From Planctomycetia bacterium (GTDB lineage Bacteria; Planctomycetota; Planctomycetia; Pirellulales; PNKZ01): 53,362 nt of DNA. Under the pieces are notes generated by a model, which saw only the letters and a list, made by a program, of their open reading frames with translations, made no database searches and had not been told where the DNA came from. The DNA is taken from the NCBI GenBank assembly GCA_021413845.1, contig JAIOPP010000012.1, forward strand, positions 1-53,362. Reading direction: 5' to 3'. Positions 26,989-36,194 of the stretch are shown in pieces (positions within the stretch are counted from its first letter, which is position 1; every line of letters starts with the position of its first letter). Made by a program: the position numbers and the translations under genes.

Positions 26989-27639
26989 TTGCTTAAGAAC
27001 GAACGACGGATTCCGCCGTGGGTGAAGATCGTGTATTCGTCGTTCGTCGCGCTCTTGGTGCCGATCTATTGGATCGACTACGGCCCGACCAATTTCTTGT
27101 ACTTTTGCGACGTCGCACTCTTGCTGACCGTGCATGCGCTGTGGGCCGAGAGCCGGCCGACGGCATCGATTGCGCTGGTCGGGATCTTGGTGCCGCAGAC
27201 GGTCTGGATCGTCGACTTCCTCGCCCATTGCTTCGGGCTCACGTTAGTCGGCGCGACGGAATATATGTTCGATCGCGGCATTCCGCTCTTCACGCGGTTT
27301 CTATCGTTCTTCCACTTCTGGCTACCGCTGTTCTTGCTCTACGTCGTCGGGCGATTGGGCTACGATCGGCGAGCGCTCCGGTGGTGTACGCTCGGCGGCT
27401 GGCTGATCTTGCTGGTCAGCTACTTTCTTTTGCCGGCCCCTCCGGCACCAGTCGACAATCCGAACTTGCCGGTGAACGTCAACTATGTCTATGGGATGAG
27501 CGACAAGGCTTCGCAAACGGCGATGGCTCCGTCGGCGTACTTAGCACTGTTGATGTGTCTGCTGCCGATCGTCGCGTATGTGCCGGCGCATTTGATCTTG
27601 AAGCGATGGTTTGAAAAGCACACCGCTCCGATGGCTTGA
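26989..27639 (+). CDS. Polytopic membrane protein of unknown function
   Basis: 216 residues, rich in hydrophobic segments (about six: near 12-30, 35-50, 55-80, 100-122, 130-150 and 188-208). The start is TTG with GAGG about 10 nt upstream; no ATG lies nearby in frame. Motifs include DYGPTNFLYFCDVALLL and the loop NPNLPVNVNYVYGMSD, which I have not tied to a known enzyme family. It is transcribed away from the isomerase/UbiA cassette and converges on the scramblase-like gene, with a long hairpin between their stops. Probable inner-membrane protein; no function is offered. Confidence 0.8.
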   Translation: MLKNERRIPPWVKIVYSSFVALLVPIYWIDYGPTNFLYFCDVALLLTVHALWAESRPTASIALVGILVPQTVWIVDFLAHCFGLTLVGATEYMFDRGIPLFTRFLSFFHFWLPLFLLYVVGRLGYDRRALRWCTLGGWLILLVSYFLLPAPPAPVDNPNLPVNVNYVYGMSDKASQTAMAPSAYLALLMCLLPIVAYVPAHLILKRWFEKHTAPMA

Positions 27640-27641
27640 GA

Positions 27642-27673
27642 CCGCGAAATCGCAAGCGCTTGCGGTTTCGCGG
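27642..27673. terminator. Long hairpin between convergent genes
   Basis: Two 16-base arms (CCGCGAAATCGCAAGC and GCTTGCGGTTTCGCGG) pair with one wobble position and almost no loop. It starts just after the stop at 27639 and before the convergent stop at 27715. There is no strong T tract on either side, so its role as a bidirectional terminator is inferred. Confidence 0.6.
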
Positions 27674-27714
27674 AAGATTCATTCCGACGTTTTGCGCAAT
27701 GACGCGAAAGCTTC

Positions 27715-28302
27715 CTACTCTTTGAATACGACGTCGATCGCGATGCCGGCCGCGAGCAAGAGGGCAGCCATCGCCGGATTCGTGCCGAGATCCTCGGCGA
27801 TCTTGATGTGATAGGTGTCGGCCGAGGTGAACATTTCCTTCATCAGCCCTCCCCACTGTTTATCGACCGTGCCGAGTTCGCGACCCTCCGGCGTGAGGAA
27901 CTTGAAGTTGAAGCCTTTCCAATTCCCCTTCACTTCGGAGATGAGATTGTCGCTCGCATCGTAAACGAAGAAGCCGCCGTTGAACGAAAACAGCTTGCCT
28001 CGGAAGTAGCCGATGTTGCGCCCGTCGGCATCGATGACCGATACTTTCGGGCGCAGGAACGAAAAGCCTCGCTTCAACGTGAGCAACACCGGCAAGTCGT
28101 CTTGCTCGCGGAACTCTACCGTAGTCGGCAAAAATCGCTTCTGCTTGTTCAGTAGAAATCGGAATGCGCGTGCGAGCCCACCGATGTTCTCCGTCGCCAC
28201 GCCGACTTGTCGGCCGGTGTCGGCGTCGAAGATGTCGAAGTGATCGGTCAGCTTGAAAACGCCGACGTGTTCTTTCACGGCGTAAGAGCGGCAGTGGAAC
28301 AT
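27715..28302 (-). CDS. Phospholipid scramblase-related / LURP-one-like protein
   Basis: 195 residues of beta-rich sequence typical of the tubby-like scramblase/LOR fold: repeated short strands such as FKLTDHFDIFDADTGRQVG, VSVIDADGRNIGYFRGKL, FFVYDASDNLISEVKGNWKGFNF and FLTPEGRELGTVDKQWGG. The closing hydrophobic segment (AMAALLLAAGIAIDVVF) corresponds to the central helix of the fold. Bacterial members are of unknown function; lipid scrambling is not established for them. It has no signal peptide and is followed by the convergent gene and hairpin. A patch of GGTCAG-like sequence lies in front of it (about 28311-28340). Confidence 0.85.
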   Translation of the reverse strand: MFHCRSYAVKEHVGVFKLTDHFDIFDADTGRQVGVATENIGGLARAFRFLLNKQKRFLPTTVEFREQDDLPVLLTLKRGFSFLRPKVSVIDADGRNIGYFRGKLFSFNGGFFVYDASDNLISEVKGNWKGFNFKFLTPEGRELGTVDKQWGGLMKEMFTSADTYHIKIAEDLGTNPAMAALLLAAGIAIDVVFKE

Positions 28303-28411
28303 GGGAGGAAGGAGTCGGGGGTCAGAGGGCGGGGATCAGTTAAGAGGCGTCGTTTAGATTAACACATCTCGATAGCCGCTGGTGAATACCTGCGGCCGTT
28401 TCGCTTTGCGT

Positions 28412-29221
28412 TCAGCTACTCGCACTACGATAGCTTGCAAGCGCCTTATAAAACAGCTTGCGCGATCCCCAAAGGCTCACCGCCGTCGCTAAGACGGCGA
28501 ACGCCGCAAGTCGCCAATCTTGCTCGGCAAACGGCCGTGCCAGCAGCCGAGCCGGGACGTTCACGACCAGCAGAATCGGCACGGCGAACGTGAAGACTTG
28601 CCGGAGCGGAGTGCCGACCGGGCCGTTGTAGATCTCCATCGGGTAGCGCGAGAAGTTGGTGATGTAAAACCAAAAGTCGTACAAACTCTCGTTCCGCCCG
28701 AGCCACACGCTGATCGATCCGAGCGCGATCATGAGACTGTAAAACAACGCAGCGCCGCAGCCGATGAAGAGGACGTACAGTGCGAATTGCGCGACGTTCG
28801 GCCGGAAGTCGAGCTTCGCCAAGGCAACTCCCAGCAGAGCGAACGCGAACACGAAGTTCGCCAGCGACGACCATTCGATCTTGCGGAGCGAAATCAAAAA
28901 CTGCGTGTCGATCGGTTTCAAAAGCGCGAAGTCGAGGTTGCCGGTGCGGATCAGCTCGCTGAACTCACTCATGTTCGGCATGAAGAATGCTTGCACTAAG
29001 CTATTGATGAACAGCGTCGTCGCGAGGAAGACGAAGAACGGCCACTTCGTCCAACCGGTTTGATCGCCGATCTGGCCGTTGTCGCCGACCTGATAAAAGA
29101 TCAGCAGATAGAAGCCGAGTTGCATGAAGACCCAAGAGAGGGACGAAATGCAATCGATGATGAAGTTCCAGCGAAACGTCATATCGCGCACAAGGCTATT
29201 ACGCGCAAACTCAAGCAACAC
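28412..29221 (-). CDS. ABC-2 family transporter permease (exporter subunit 2)
   Basis: About 269 residues with six hydrophobic segments, resembling the ABC-2 permeases that come as pairs with an ATPase. I start at GTG 29221 (VLLEFARNSLVRDM), which matches the N-terminal layout of the partner permease. The open frame reaches 29320, but its first 33 codons translate the oligomeric GGTCAGTGG repeat (SVVSGQ), so they are unlikely to be protein. Helices lie roughly at 25-50, 65-85, 115-140, 145-165, 200-220 and 235-255. With the genes at 29310 and 30172 it makes a three-component exporter; the substrate is unknown. Confidence 0.85.
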   Translation of the reverse strand: MLLEFARNSLVRDMTFRWNFIIDCISSLSWVFMQLGFYLLIFYQVGDNGQIGDQTGWTKWPFFVFLATTLFINSLVQAFFMPNMSEFSELIRTGNLDFALLKPIDTQFLISLRKIEWSSLANFVFAFALLGVALAKLDFRPNVAQFALYVLFIGCGAALFYSLMIALGSISVWLGRNESLYDFWFYITNFSRYPMEIYNGPVGTPLRQVFTFAVPILLVVNVPARLLARPFAEQDWRLAAFAVLATAVSLWGSRKLFYKALASYRSASS

Positions 29222-29268
29222 GGCCCCATACCGCGGCCGTTCGGCCTTCGGCTGTCTCCCTTCTCCCC

Positions 29269-29301
29269 TCTGACCACTGACCACTGACCACCGACCACTG
29301 T
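29269..29301. repeat. Oligomeric TGACCACTGACCA repeat
   Basis: Four near-exact tandem units of the type TGACCACTGACCAC in the gap between the two permease genes. Related patches occur at 28311-28340, 31968-31983, 33703-33733, 34881-34908 and 46105-46137, always between genes. Extent is set by eye. Confidence 0.75.
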
Positions 29302-29309
29302 CTTCCATC

Positions 29310-30179
29310 TTACCCTCCATATCCGCTATAGCGCCGCAAGCCGAGCTTGTAGCCGACGCGCGAGGTCGTGATGAAAAACAGAATCCAAAGCGCTTCGATG
29401 ACGAGCCCGTACGCGAGCGCGGCTCCTTGCACCTTGCCGAGAAACACGGCCGCCGGGAAGTACGCCAAGTATTGCAACGGTTGCGCCGTCATGATCTGCC
29501 CCCAAATGCCGGGCATGATCGTCAGCGGAAACATATGACCGGAGAAGAAGAAGTTGAAGAGCATGTAGACGAACAGGATCGAGCTGACTTCGAGAAACCA
29601 AAAGCCGATCATGCCGAGCGTGGCTTCCAGGAAGAAGCCGAGCACGAACGCCATCAAGAGCGAAAGCGCGAACGCCGCTAAAGTCAAAGGATCGGGCCAG
29701 CCGGTGAAATAGCCGCGAAACACATAGAACATCAACGCAAACGGACCGGTTGCGACGGCGTAATAAACGAGCTTGTGCGCAATGCGCGAAAGCAAGAGAA
29801 ATGTCAGCAAGTCGATCGGTTGGATCAGATACTTCTTGATCTCGCCGGTGCGGACTTGCGTGGCGATGTACGACGCCAGGCCCGGCATGCTGGAGAACGC
29901 GCGAGCGACGTACGTGAGCAAGTAGTACGCGATGAAGTCGTTGCGAGTGTAGTCGCCGATGCGCATCGGGTTGCCCGCCCCGGCGAAAACGGCGGTCCAA
30001 AGAAACGTCTGCGTGACGATCGGCAAGAAGCGCATGAGGGTGCCGAGCGCGAAGTCGCCCCGATAGACGAGCCGCTCTTCGATGCAGATGCGGAGGATCG
30101 TCCAGTAGGTGCCGAGCGCGTGCGGCAGCAATCCGCGCGTGCGGCCGGCATGTGGTAACGTCGAAGCTTCGTTAGCCAT
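29310..30179 (-). CDS. ABC-2 family transporter permease (exporter subunit 1)
   Basis: 289 residues from the ATG at 30179 ([12 protein letters not shown]), which overlaps the end of the ATPase gene by 8 bp, a common sign of translational coupling; the longer frame begins inside that gene. Six hydrophobic segments are visible, from [22 protein letters not shown] to [13 protein letters not shown]. The pattern fits the paired permeases encoded next to NatA/DrrA-like ATPases. The N-terminal [23 protein letters not shown] parallels LLEFARNSLVRDMTFRWNF of the second permease, so the pair looks homologous. Exported substrate unknown. Confidence 0.87.
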   Translation of the reverse strand: MANEASTLPHAGRTRGLLPHALGTYWTILRICIEERLVYRGDFALGTLMRFLPIVTQTFLWTAVFAGAGNPMRIGDYTRNDFIAYYLLTYVARAFSSMPGLASYIATQVRTGEIKKYLIQPIDLLTFLLLSRIAHKLVYYAVATGPFALMFYVFRGYFTGWPDPLTLAAFALSLLMAFVLGFFLEATLGMIGFWFLEVSSILFVYMLFNFFFSGHMFPLTIMPGIWGQIMTAQPLQYLAYFPAAVFLGKVQGAALAYGLVIEALWILFFITTSRVGYKLGLRRYSGYGG

Positions 30180-31218
30180 CTTCGCGCCCCGCATCTCCAC
30201 CTTGGGCAGCCGCGGCGGCACGCACTTCCGGAGGCAGTTGCTCGGTGACTTGCGTAAACATCTCGGCGATCACTTCTTCCAGCGGCGGATCTTCGACCGA
30301 AACGTCGGTCACGACATGGTCGTTCAGCACTTCGGCCAGCATAGCGGCGACCCCCGGCCGATCGACTCGAATCTTCACCTTCGGCGCTTGCGCTTCGACG
30401 AGCGTGCCGAATCGCTCGAGCTGTGCGGGCACGATGTCGTCGGCGAAGGCGAGCGTCACCATCTTATGGCCGCTGAACTTGTCGACGATGCCGGCCAGCG
30501 AGCCGTCGTACATGATCGTGCCTTGCGCGATGACGACGACGCGCCGGCATAGCGCCGCGACGTCTTTCATGTAGTGGCTCGTCAGCAAGATCGTGATCTT
30601 GCGCACCTCTTGATAGTGTCGTAAGAACGCTTGAATGTTGTGCTGCGCAACGACATCGAGGCCGATCGTCGGTTCGTCGAGAAAGAGGACCTCGGGCGAA
30701 TGCAACAGCGCCGCGATGAGCTCCATCTTCATTCGTTCGCCGAGCGAAAGTTCGCGCACGGGCCGGCCGAGCAGTTGCCGCACCGTGAGCAACTCGGTGA
30801 GCTCGTCGCGGCTCCGGTCGAACTCCGTCGGATCGATGCGGTAGATCTGCTGATGGAGCCGAAAAGATTCTTGCGCCGGCAGATCCCACCAGAGTTGATT
30901 CTTCTGGCCCATCACGAGCGCGAACCGCCGACGGTACGCATTCTCGCGCTTCCAGGGGACGTATCCCATCACGCGCGCCGTACCGGACGAAGGATGGATG
31001 ACGCCGGAAAGGAGCTTGAGGGTCGTGGTCTTGCCGGCACCGTTGGGGCCGAGAAAAGCGACGAACTCACCGTGGTCGACCTTCAGGTCGATGCCGCGCA
31101 CCGCTTCGACATTACGATACGTCCGGTTAAACAAACCTCGGATCGAAGCTCCGAGCCCTTCTTTCTTTTGGTAAACACGGTACGACTTCGTCAGACCTTC
31201 GATTTCGATGACGGACAT
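30172..31218 (-). CDS. ABC transporter ATP-binding protein
   Basis: 348 residues, cytoplasmic ATPase of the ABC exporter. The Walker A is GPNGAGKT (57-64), the signature reads [11 protein letters not shown] where LSGGQ is usual, the Walker B is [13 protein letters not shown] and the H-loop is LLTSHYMKD. The part after about residue 245 is a C-terminal regulatory extension ending in a low-complexity Ala/Gly tail. The LSLGER signature is a known form in the ABC subfamily found with two ABC-2 permeases. First gene of the operon, with the permease start overlapping its end. Its own start at 31218 begins directly with the nucleotide-binding domain ([13 protein letters not shown]). Confidence 0.94.
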   Translation of the reverse strand: MSVIEIEGLTKSYRVYQKKEGLGASIRGLFNRTYRNVEAVRGIDLKVDHGEFVAFLGPNGAGKTTTLKLLSGVIHPSSGTARVMGYVPWKRENAYRRRFALVMGQKNQLWWDLPAQESFRLHQQIYRIDPTEFDRSRDELTELLTVRQLLGRPVRELSLGERMKMELIAALLHSPEVLFLDEPTIGLDVVAQHNIQAFLRHYQEVRKITILLTSHYMKDVAALCRRVVVIAQGTIMYDGSLAGIVDKFSGHKMVTLAFADDIVPAQLERFGTLVEAQAPKVKIRVDRPGVAAMLAEVLNDHVVTDVSVEDPPLEEVIAEMFTQVTEQLPPEVRAAAAAQGGDAGREDG

Positions 31219-31337
31219 CGGCCCCCCGCGGCGCGGCAGGAAAGAAACGAACGCGCGAACCCGACGTCCGCGAACCTGAAAGCGACCGGCCGGCGTCGTT
31301 ATATCACAGCACCGGCCGCGCGGCCTATGCCCCGGCG

Positions 31338-31952
31338 ATGGACGTGCCGGCGTTGTGGGATTCGGCAGGTTCCGTTAAAATTTCGCCGCCGGCAGTAGAA
31401 GTCGACGTCGCCACGGAGGAGTCGTCGAAGGCCGCCAGTCGATCGCGCACACGGAGGACTCGTACCACGCTCGCCGTCAGAATCGGGATCGGACACGATA
31501 CCCATCGCCTAGCACCGGGTCTGCCGCTGAAGATCGGCGGCATCGAGATCCCGTTCGAGCTTGGATTGGTCGGACATAGCGACGCCGATGTGTTGCTGCA
31601 TGCCGTCACCGATGCGTTGCTCGGCGCGGCTTCGCTCGGCGATATCGGCGAGATGTTCTCCGATCGGGCACCCGAGAACCGTGGGCGCGACTCGGGCGAG
31701 ATGCTTCGCTTGGCCGTTGAGCGGGTCACCGCAGCCGGCTACCAAGTGGTCAACGTCGATTGCATCGTGTTTGCGCAGTTGCCGAAGTTGTCGCCATATA
31801 AAGATGCGATCCGGCGACGGATCGGCGAACTGATCGGAGTCGGGCCGGAGTGCGTCGGCGTGAAAGCGAAGACGGGCGAGCATGTCGGTCCGGTCGGTCG
31901 GCAAGAAGCGATCGTGGCCGAGTGCGTGGCGCTGATTGAAAAAACAAATTAG
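31338..31952 (+). CDS. ispF: 2-C-methyl-D-erythritol 2,4-cyclodiphosphate synthase
   Basis: MEP-pathway enzyme for isoprenoid precursors. The zinc-site Asp and His are in [10 protein letters not shown], and the core motif [26 protein letters not shown] is complete. The C-terminal [16 protein letters not shown] is also standard. The catalytic fold starts at about residue 48, so the ATG at 31338 gives an extra N-terminal tail of 46 mostly polar, Ser/Arg-rich residues. No ATG, GTG or TTG lies in frame close to the fold (the codon there is GTC), and only GTG and TTG within the first six codons are alternatives, so the extension appears real. It precedes cysS by 34 bp on the same strand. Confidence 0.94.
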   Translation: MDVPALWDSAGSVKISPPAVEVDVATEESSKAASRSRTRRTRTTLAVRIGIGHDTHRLAPGLPLKIGGIEIPFELGLVGHSDADVLLHAVTDALLGAASLGDIGEMFSDRAPENRGRDSGEMLRLAVERVTAAGYQVVNVDCIVFAQLPKLSPYKDAIRRRIGELIGVGPECVGVKAKTGEHVGPVGRQEAIVAECVALIEKTN

Positions 31953-31986
31953 AAACTAGAAACCAGAACTCTGACCCCTGACCAAT

Positions 31987-33642
31987 ATGGCAACAACTTC
32001 GGCCGCGAAACCGTCGACTTCGTCTCCTGCCGCTCAATTTCCGATGCGCGTTTACAACACGTTGTCGAAGGTGAAAGAGCCGTTCGAGACGCTTGTGCCC
32101 GGCAAGGTGGGCATTTATCTCTGCGGGCCGACGGTTTATAAGCCGAGTCATATCGGCCACATGGTCGGGCCGATCATCTTCGACGCCATCAAACGCTACC
32201 TCACCTACGTCGGCTACGACGTCACCTGGGTCGTCAACATCACCGACGTCGATGACAAGCTCATCGTCGAGGCGGGGAAGCGGGGCCTGACGATGGCCGC
32301 GGTCGCCGAAGAGATGACGGCCGACTACAACCGCAACCTCGCCGCGATGGGGATCGACACGATCAATCATTTCCCCAAAGCGACGGCGCACATGAACGAG
32401 ATCATCGACTTCACGAAGAAGTTGATCGAGCGCGGCTTCGCTTATGCTTCGGATGGCGATGTGTTTTTCGACGTCGGCAAGGATCGGGAATACGGCAAGC
32501 TCAGCGGCCGCTCGGTCGAAGCGATGCAAGGCGAAGGAGGAGGCGCGGCGGATCGAAAGAAGTCGAGCGCCGATTTTGCCTTATGGAAAGGTGCGAAGCC
32601 GGGCGAACCTTCGTGGGACAGTCCTTGGGGCAAAGGCCGGCCGGGCTGGCACATCGAGTGCTCGGCGATGGCCGGCAAGATCCTCGGGGAATCGTTCGAC
32701 ATCCACGGCGGCGGGCTCGACCTCGTGTTTCCGCATCACGAAAACGAAGTCGCACAGAGCGAATGCTGCCATGGCAAGCCGCTCGCGAAATACTGGCTTC
32801 ACAACGGCCTGATGCAAGCCTCGGGCGAGGCGGATAAAGTCGGCGGCGGCGGACGCGATCGACTTACCGCGCCGACCGCGCAAGCCACGAGCGCGCCGGG
32901 CTCCGGAGTTCCGCTGACGGCCGAACAGGCCCAGCAAGAAGCCGGGAAGATCGGCAAGAGCAAGGGTGCGCAAGCCTTCTCCGAACTGCTTAAGAAATTC
33001 GCCGGCGAAACGATTCGGTTCTTCATCTTGTCGACCCACTATCGCCGACCGATCGAGTTCGGCGACGAGCGGATTCAAGAAGTCGAAAAGGGATTGGAGA
33101 CGTTCTATCGGTTCTTCGATCGATATCAACGCATCACCGGCGACGACTTCTACACGCTCGCCGCACCGGCGAAGCGCACCGACGGCGAGTTTACGCCCGG
33201 CGTCGACGAGACGGAGAAAGCGATCCATGAGCATCGCCGCAAGTTCCTCGAATCGATGGACGACGACTTCAACACCGGCGGCGCGATCGGCGATTTGTAC
33301 GAACTCGTGCGGCTGTTGAATCGCTACAGCGACGTCGAGAAGTTGGAGTCGACGGGCAAGACCGACGCCGCGAAGGTCGCCGTCTTGAAGCGCGGAGCCA
33401 CGGTGATGCGCGAACTGGCGAACACCGTCGGTCTATTCCGCGAGAAGGTCGTGAAGCCGGGGAGCGAAGGGGCCAACGACGAACTCGTCGGCAAGCTCAT
33501 GGCGCTCTTTATCGAAGTGCGCGCCGACGCGCGGAAGAACAAGAACTTCGCCACCGCAGACGGCATTCGCAAAGGCCTCACCGCGATCGGCGTCGTACTC
33601 GAAGATCGACCGGACGGAACCCTTTGGACGCTGCAGAAGTAA
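31987..33642 (+). CDS. cysS: Cysteinyl-tRNA synthetase with insertion before a KIGKS motif
   Basis: Class I aminoacyl-tRNA synthetase charging tRNA-Cys, 551 residues (typical members are about 460). The HIGH motif is intact ([10 protein letters not shown]) and the zinc ligands are visible: Cys in YLCGPTVY, Cys in WHIECSAM, and His/Glu in [13 protein letters not shown]. Between [14 protein letters not shown] and the KMSKS-equivalent there is an Ala/Gly/Thr/Gln-rich insertion of about 35-40 residues, and the signature itself is KIGKS (about 321-325) instead of KMSKS. The N-terminus has a 19-residue Ser/Ala-rich lead before MRVYNTLS, so the ATG at 32044 is an alternative start. I take the enzyme as functional since the rest is canonical. 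Confidence 0.95.
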   Translation: MATTSAAKPSTSSPAAQFPMRVYNTLSKVKEPFETLVPGKVGIYLCGPTVYKPSHIGHMVGPIIFDAIKRYLTYVGYDVTWVVNITDVDDKLIVEAGKRGLTMAAVAEEMTADYNRNLAAMGIDTINHFPKATAHMNEIIDFTKKLIERGFAYASDGDVFFDVGKDREYGKLSGRSVEAMQGEGGGAADRKKSSADFALWKGAKPGEPSWDSPWGKGRPGWHIECSAMAGKILGESFDIHGGGLDLVFPHHENEVAQSECCHGKPLAKYWLHNGLMQASGEADKVGGGGRDRLTAPTAQATSAPGSGVPLTAEQAQQEAGKIGKSKGAQAFSELLKKFAGETIRFFILSTHYRRPIEFGDERIQEVEKGLETFYRFFDRYQRITGDDFYTLAAPAKRTDGEFTPGVDETEKAIHEHRRKFLESMDDDFNTGGAIGDLYELVRLLNRYSDVEKLESTGKTDAAKVAVLKRGATVMRELANTVGLFREKVVKPGSEGANDELVGKLMALFIEVRADARKNKNFATADGIRKGLTAIGVVLEDRPDGTLWTLQK

Positions 33643-33660
33643 ACGCGATGTTATCGTGTT

Positions 33661-33692
33661 GCCCCGGGGTATGCACCCCGGGCTATTGAACG
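33661..33692. repeat. Short CAATAGCCC palindromic repeat, copy 1 (reverse)
   Basis: CCCGGGGT and ACCCCGGG pair around an ATGC loop, followed by GGGCTATTGAACGG. In reverse orientation it matches the element at 34922 (CGTTCAATAGCCC...ATACGCGGGG). It lies 18 bp after the cysS stop and could also act as a hairpin at its 3' end. Confidence 0.7.
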
Positions 33693-33702
33693 GACTCTGA
33701 AA

Positions 33703-33733
33703 CTGACCACCGACCACTGACTACCGACCACTG
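33703..33733. repeat. Oligomeric CTGACCACCGACCA repeat
   Basis: Degenerate tandem copies of TGACCACCGACCACTGACTACCGACCACTG directly before the ruvC start codon, of the same type as the patch at 29269. Confidence 0.7.
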
Positions 33734-33736
33734 CTC

Positions 33737-34261
33737 ATGCCTTCCGTGCTCGGTATCGATCCTGGTTTGAACATTACCGGTTATGCCGTGCTGGAAGCGG
33801 CGGCGGGTGGGCCGATCGTGCGGGAGGCCGGCGTCGTGCGCGGTAAGACGAAGGATTCGCTCACGGCTCGGCTGCATGAAATTCATACCGGCGTGGCCGA
33901 GGTCATCGAGGCGTTCAAGCCGTCGGTCGTCGCGATCGAGCAGTTGTACTCGCACTACGAACGGCCGCGCACCGCGATTTTGATGGGACACGCGCGAGGC
34001 GTGATTTGCCTTGCCGCGACGATGGTCGGAATTCCCGTCGTCCACTACAGCGCCACGCAAGTGAAGAAGTTGCTCACCGGCAATGGGCACGCATCGAAGG
34101 TGCAAGTGCAGCATGCCGTGAAGTTCGAACTCAAGCTCGCGACGCTGCCCGAGCCTTCGGACGTAAGCGATGCGCTGGCGATCGCCCTATGTCATTATTA
34201 TTTGAACCGTGAATGGGCCGCCTTGGCCCGGCATGCTCCGCAAGTACGAAAGACTTCATGA
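33737..34261 (+). CDS. ruvC: Crossover junction endodeoxyribonuclease RuvC
   Basis: Holliday-junction resolvase, 174 residues, the normal length. The four acidic catalytic residues can be placed: D8 in LGIDPG, E68 in AIEQLY, and D142 with D145 in PSDVSDALAIALCHYY. The junction-binding Tyr/His-rich loop QLYSHYERPRT replaces the more usual QVFMAKN type but is in the expected position. Works with RuvA and RuvB on branched DNA. The stop overlaps the ruvA start (ATGA), so the two are probably translated together. The start at 33737 is only 3 bp after an oligomeric repeat patch, so its ribosome-binding site would lie in that repeat. Confidence 0.96.
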   Translation: MPSVLGIDPGLNITGYAVLEAAAGGPIVREAGVVRGKTKDSLTARLHEIHTGVAEVIEAFKPSVVAIEQLYSHYERPRTAILMGHARGVICLAATMVGIPVVHYSATQVKKLLTGNGHASKVQVQHAVKFELKLATLPEPSDVSDALAIALCHYYLNREWAALARHAPQVRKTS

Positions 34262-34878
34262 TCACGAAGATTACCGGCAAGATCGTCGCGTTGGCGCAAG
34301 ATGAGCTGACCCTCGCCGTCGACTCGTATGAGCGTGAGATTCTCGTCTCCGAGTTCACGCGCCGCTCGTTGCAAAGTCGCCTCGGCGAGACGATCAGCCT
34401 GCATACGATCGAGTATCTCGACGGCAATCCGATGCAAGGCCGGCTCACGCCTCGCATGATTGGGTTTATCAACGTCGTCGAGCGCGAGTTCTTCGATCTG
34501 TTTTGCTCGGTCGACGGGGTCGGCGTGAAGAAGGCGCTCCGAGCGATGATCCGCCCGGTCAGCGAAGTCGCCGCGGCGATCGAAGATCAAGATGCGAAAG
34601 TCTTGTCGTCGCTGCCGGGCGTCGGGCCTGCGCTCGCCGAGCGCATCATTGCGAAACTCCGCCGCAAGGTTCCGAAGTTCGCGCTGCTCGTCGCGCGCGA
34701 TGTGCCCGGCGAAATCGAAGGGAAGCGCGACGTCATCAGCGAGACGTTCGAAGTCCTCTGCGGCCTCGGACACTCCGAGAGCGAAGCCCGGCGCTTGGTC
34801 GACGGCGTCATCGGCACCAAAAAGAAGTTCACCGACGTGCAGGAACTGCTGCAGATTATTTACGACAAAAGCAAGTAA
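34258..34878 (+). CDS. ruvA: Holliday junction branch migration protein RuvA
   Basis: 206 residues that bind Holliday junctions and load the RuvB motor. It starts at the ATG overlapping the ruvC stop. The N-terminal OB fold (MITKITGKIVALAQDELTL) is followed by helix-hairpin-helix pairs: FCSVDGVGVKKALRAM and LSSLPGVGPALAERIIAKLRRKVPKF. The C-terminal RuvB-binding domain (about 150-200, VLCGLGHSESEARRLVDGV) is present. The region from about 40 to 75 is divergent, typical of planctomycete members. Downstream, two repeat elements separate it from ruvB, so the ruv genes are not a simple operon. Confidence 0.93.
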   Translation: MITKITGKIVALAQDELTLAVDSYEREILVSEFTRRSLQSRLGETISLHTIEYLDGNPMQGRLTPRMIGFINVVEREFFDLFCSVDGVGVKKALRAMIRPVSEVAAAIEDQDAKVLSSLPGVGPALAERIIAKLRRKVPKFALLVARDVPGEIEGKRDVISETFEVLCGLGHSESEARRLVDGVIGTKKKFTDVQELLQIIYDKSK

Positions 34879-34921
34879 GAGGTCAGGGGTCGGAGGTCAG
34901 GGATCAGAGCAAACATTGCCT

Positions 34922-34952
34922 CCGTTCAATAGCCCCGCGTGGATACGCGGGG
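34922..34952. repeat. Short CAATAGCCC palindromic repeat, copy 2
   Basis: CGTTCAATAGCCCCGCG...ATACGCGGGG forms a hairpin with CCCCGCG (34933-34939) pairing CGCGGGG (34946-34952). Same family as 33661 but opposite orientation, and directly before the nested-palindrome element that starts at 34962. Confidence 0.7.
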
Positions 34953-34961
34953 ACCCTCAAC

Positions 34962-35088
34962 GTAGCAGGCACGTTCCACGTGCCGTCCGCCACCTGCGTC
35001 GTTCTGCTAATTGCACAGTTCGGCGATGGAGTCGTGCCGCGATGCCCGAAGTCTTCCGTGGTTACGGCACGTGGAACGTGCCTACTAC
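34962..35088. repeat. Nested-palindrome element, copy 2
   Basis: A 127 bp element with the same ends as at 17095 (GTAGCAGGCACG ... CGTGCCTACTAC) and internal palindromes GGCACGTTCCACGTGCC. It sits between ruvA and ruvB, so any termination by its hairpins would separate them. The interior differs from copy 1 by an insertion of about 17 bp. Confidence 0.9.
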
Positions 35089-35171
35089 TTTGATGATCCT
35101 CGCTGGACGTTTGTGCACGTTCCGCGTAAAACTTACTTCGTTGTTTCATCACTCGTTCAGTCGTTTTCGCT

Positions 35172-36194
35172 ATGGTTCGTGAACCGATCGTCAGTACGCC
35201 GTCGGAATTGCCCGAAGACGAAGATCGCGCGCTTCGACCGCAGCGGATTCGCGATATGGTCGGGCAAGGCGAAGTGACGGCTCGACTCGATATCGCTCTG
35301 GATGCCGCGCGGAAGCGCGAAGAGACGCTCGGCCACATGCTCTTCGACGGCCCTCCCGGCCTCGGCAAGACGACCCTCGCGATGGCGATTCCTCGCGAGA
35401 TGGGGGTCAGCGTGCAGATCGCGAGCGGCGCGGCCTTGCAAGCGCCGAAGGATCTCATTCCCTATCTGACGAATGCCGAGGCGAATTCCGTGATCTTCAT
35501 CGATGAGATTCATCGGCTGCCGAAGATCGTCGAGGAGTTTCTGTATCCGGCGATGGAAGACTTTCGGATCGATATCACGCTCGGCGACGGCGTGAATGCC
35601 CGCACGTTGAACATGCAACTGAAGCCGTTCACGTTGATCGGTGCCACGACCCGCGCCGGCATGATCTCGGCTCCGCTGCGCGACCGGTTCGTGATGCGCG
35701 AGCATCTGGAGTTTTACACGGTCGACGAACTCGCCGAGATCGTCCGCCGCAATGCCCGGAAGCTCGGCACCGAGATCGCCGATGAAGCGTGCCGCGAGAT
35801 TGCGACCCGCAGCCGGAGCACTCCCCGGCTGGCGAACAATCGCCTCCGTTGGGTGCGCGACTATGCGACGAGCAAGTCCGACGGTCGCGTGACGTTGCCG
35901 CTGGCCGACGCTGCGCTGAAGATGCAAGGAATCGATGTACTTGGTCTCGATGGTCAAGATCGCAAATACTTAGAGACGATCATTCGCACCTTCAACGGCG
36001 GGCCGGTCGGCGTCGAGGCCGTAGCCCATACGATGAATCTGCCCCCGGATACGCTCGTCGACGAGGTCGAGCCGTTTCTATTACGGGCGGGCTTGGTAAT
36101 CCGCACTCCGCGCGGCCGGCGCGTCACTTCGGCCTGTTACGACCATCTCGGCCTCGCGATGCCCGAGGATTTCGGGCAATCGCAGCTATTTTAA
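35172..36194 (+). CDS. ruvB: Holliday junction branch migration ATPase RuvB
   Basis: AAA+ motor of branch migration, 340 residues. The Walker A is GPPGLGKT (about 60-67), the Walker B is FIDEIHRL (111-114 DEIH), sensor 1 lies in TLIGATTRAGM and the arginine-finger region in APLRDRF. The C-terminal winged helix is seen from about 265 (GGPVGVEAVAHTMNLPPDTLVDEVEPFLLRAGLV). It lies 293 bp after ruvA, with two repeats in between, so it probably has its own promoter or is regulated through them. No strong Shine-Dalgarno site is visible before the ATG. Confidence 0.96.
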   Translation: MVREPIVSTPSELPEDEDRALRPQRIRDMVGQGEVTARLDIALDAARKREETLGHMLFDGPPGLGKTTLAMAIPREMGVSVQIASGAALQAPKDLIPYLTNAEANSVIFIDEIHRLPKIVEEFLYPAMEDFRIDITLGDGVNARTLNMQLKPFTLIGATTRAGMISAPLRDRFVMREHLEFYTVDELAEIVRRNARKLGTEIADEACREIATRSRSTPRLANNRLRWVRDYATSKSDGRVTLPLADAALKMQGIDVLGLDGQDRKYLETIIRTFNGGPVGVEAVAHTMNLPPDTLVDEVEPFLLRAGLVIRTPRGRRVTSACYDHLGLAMPEDFGQSQLF

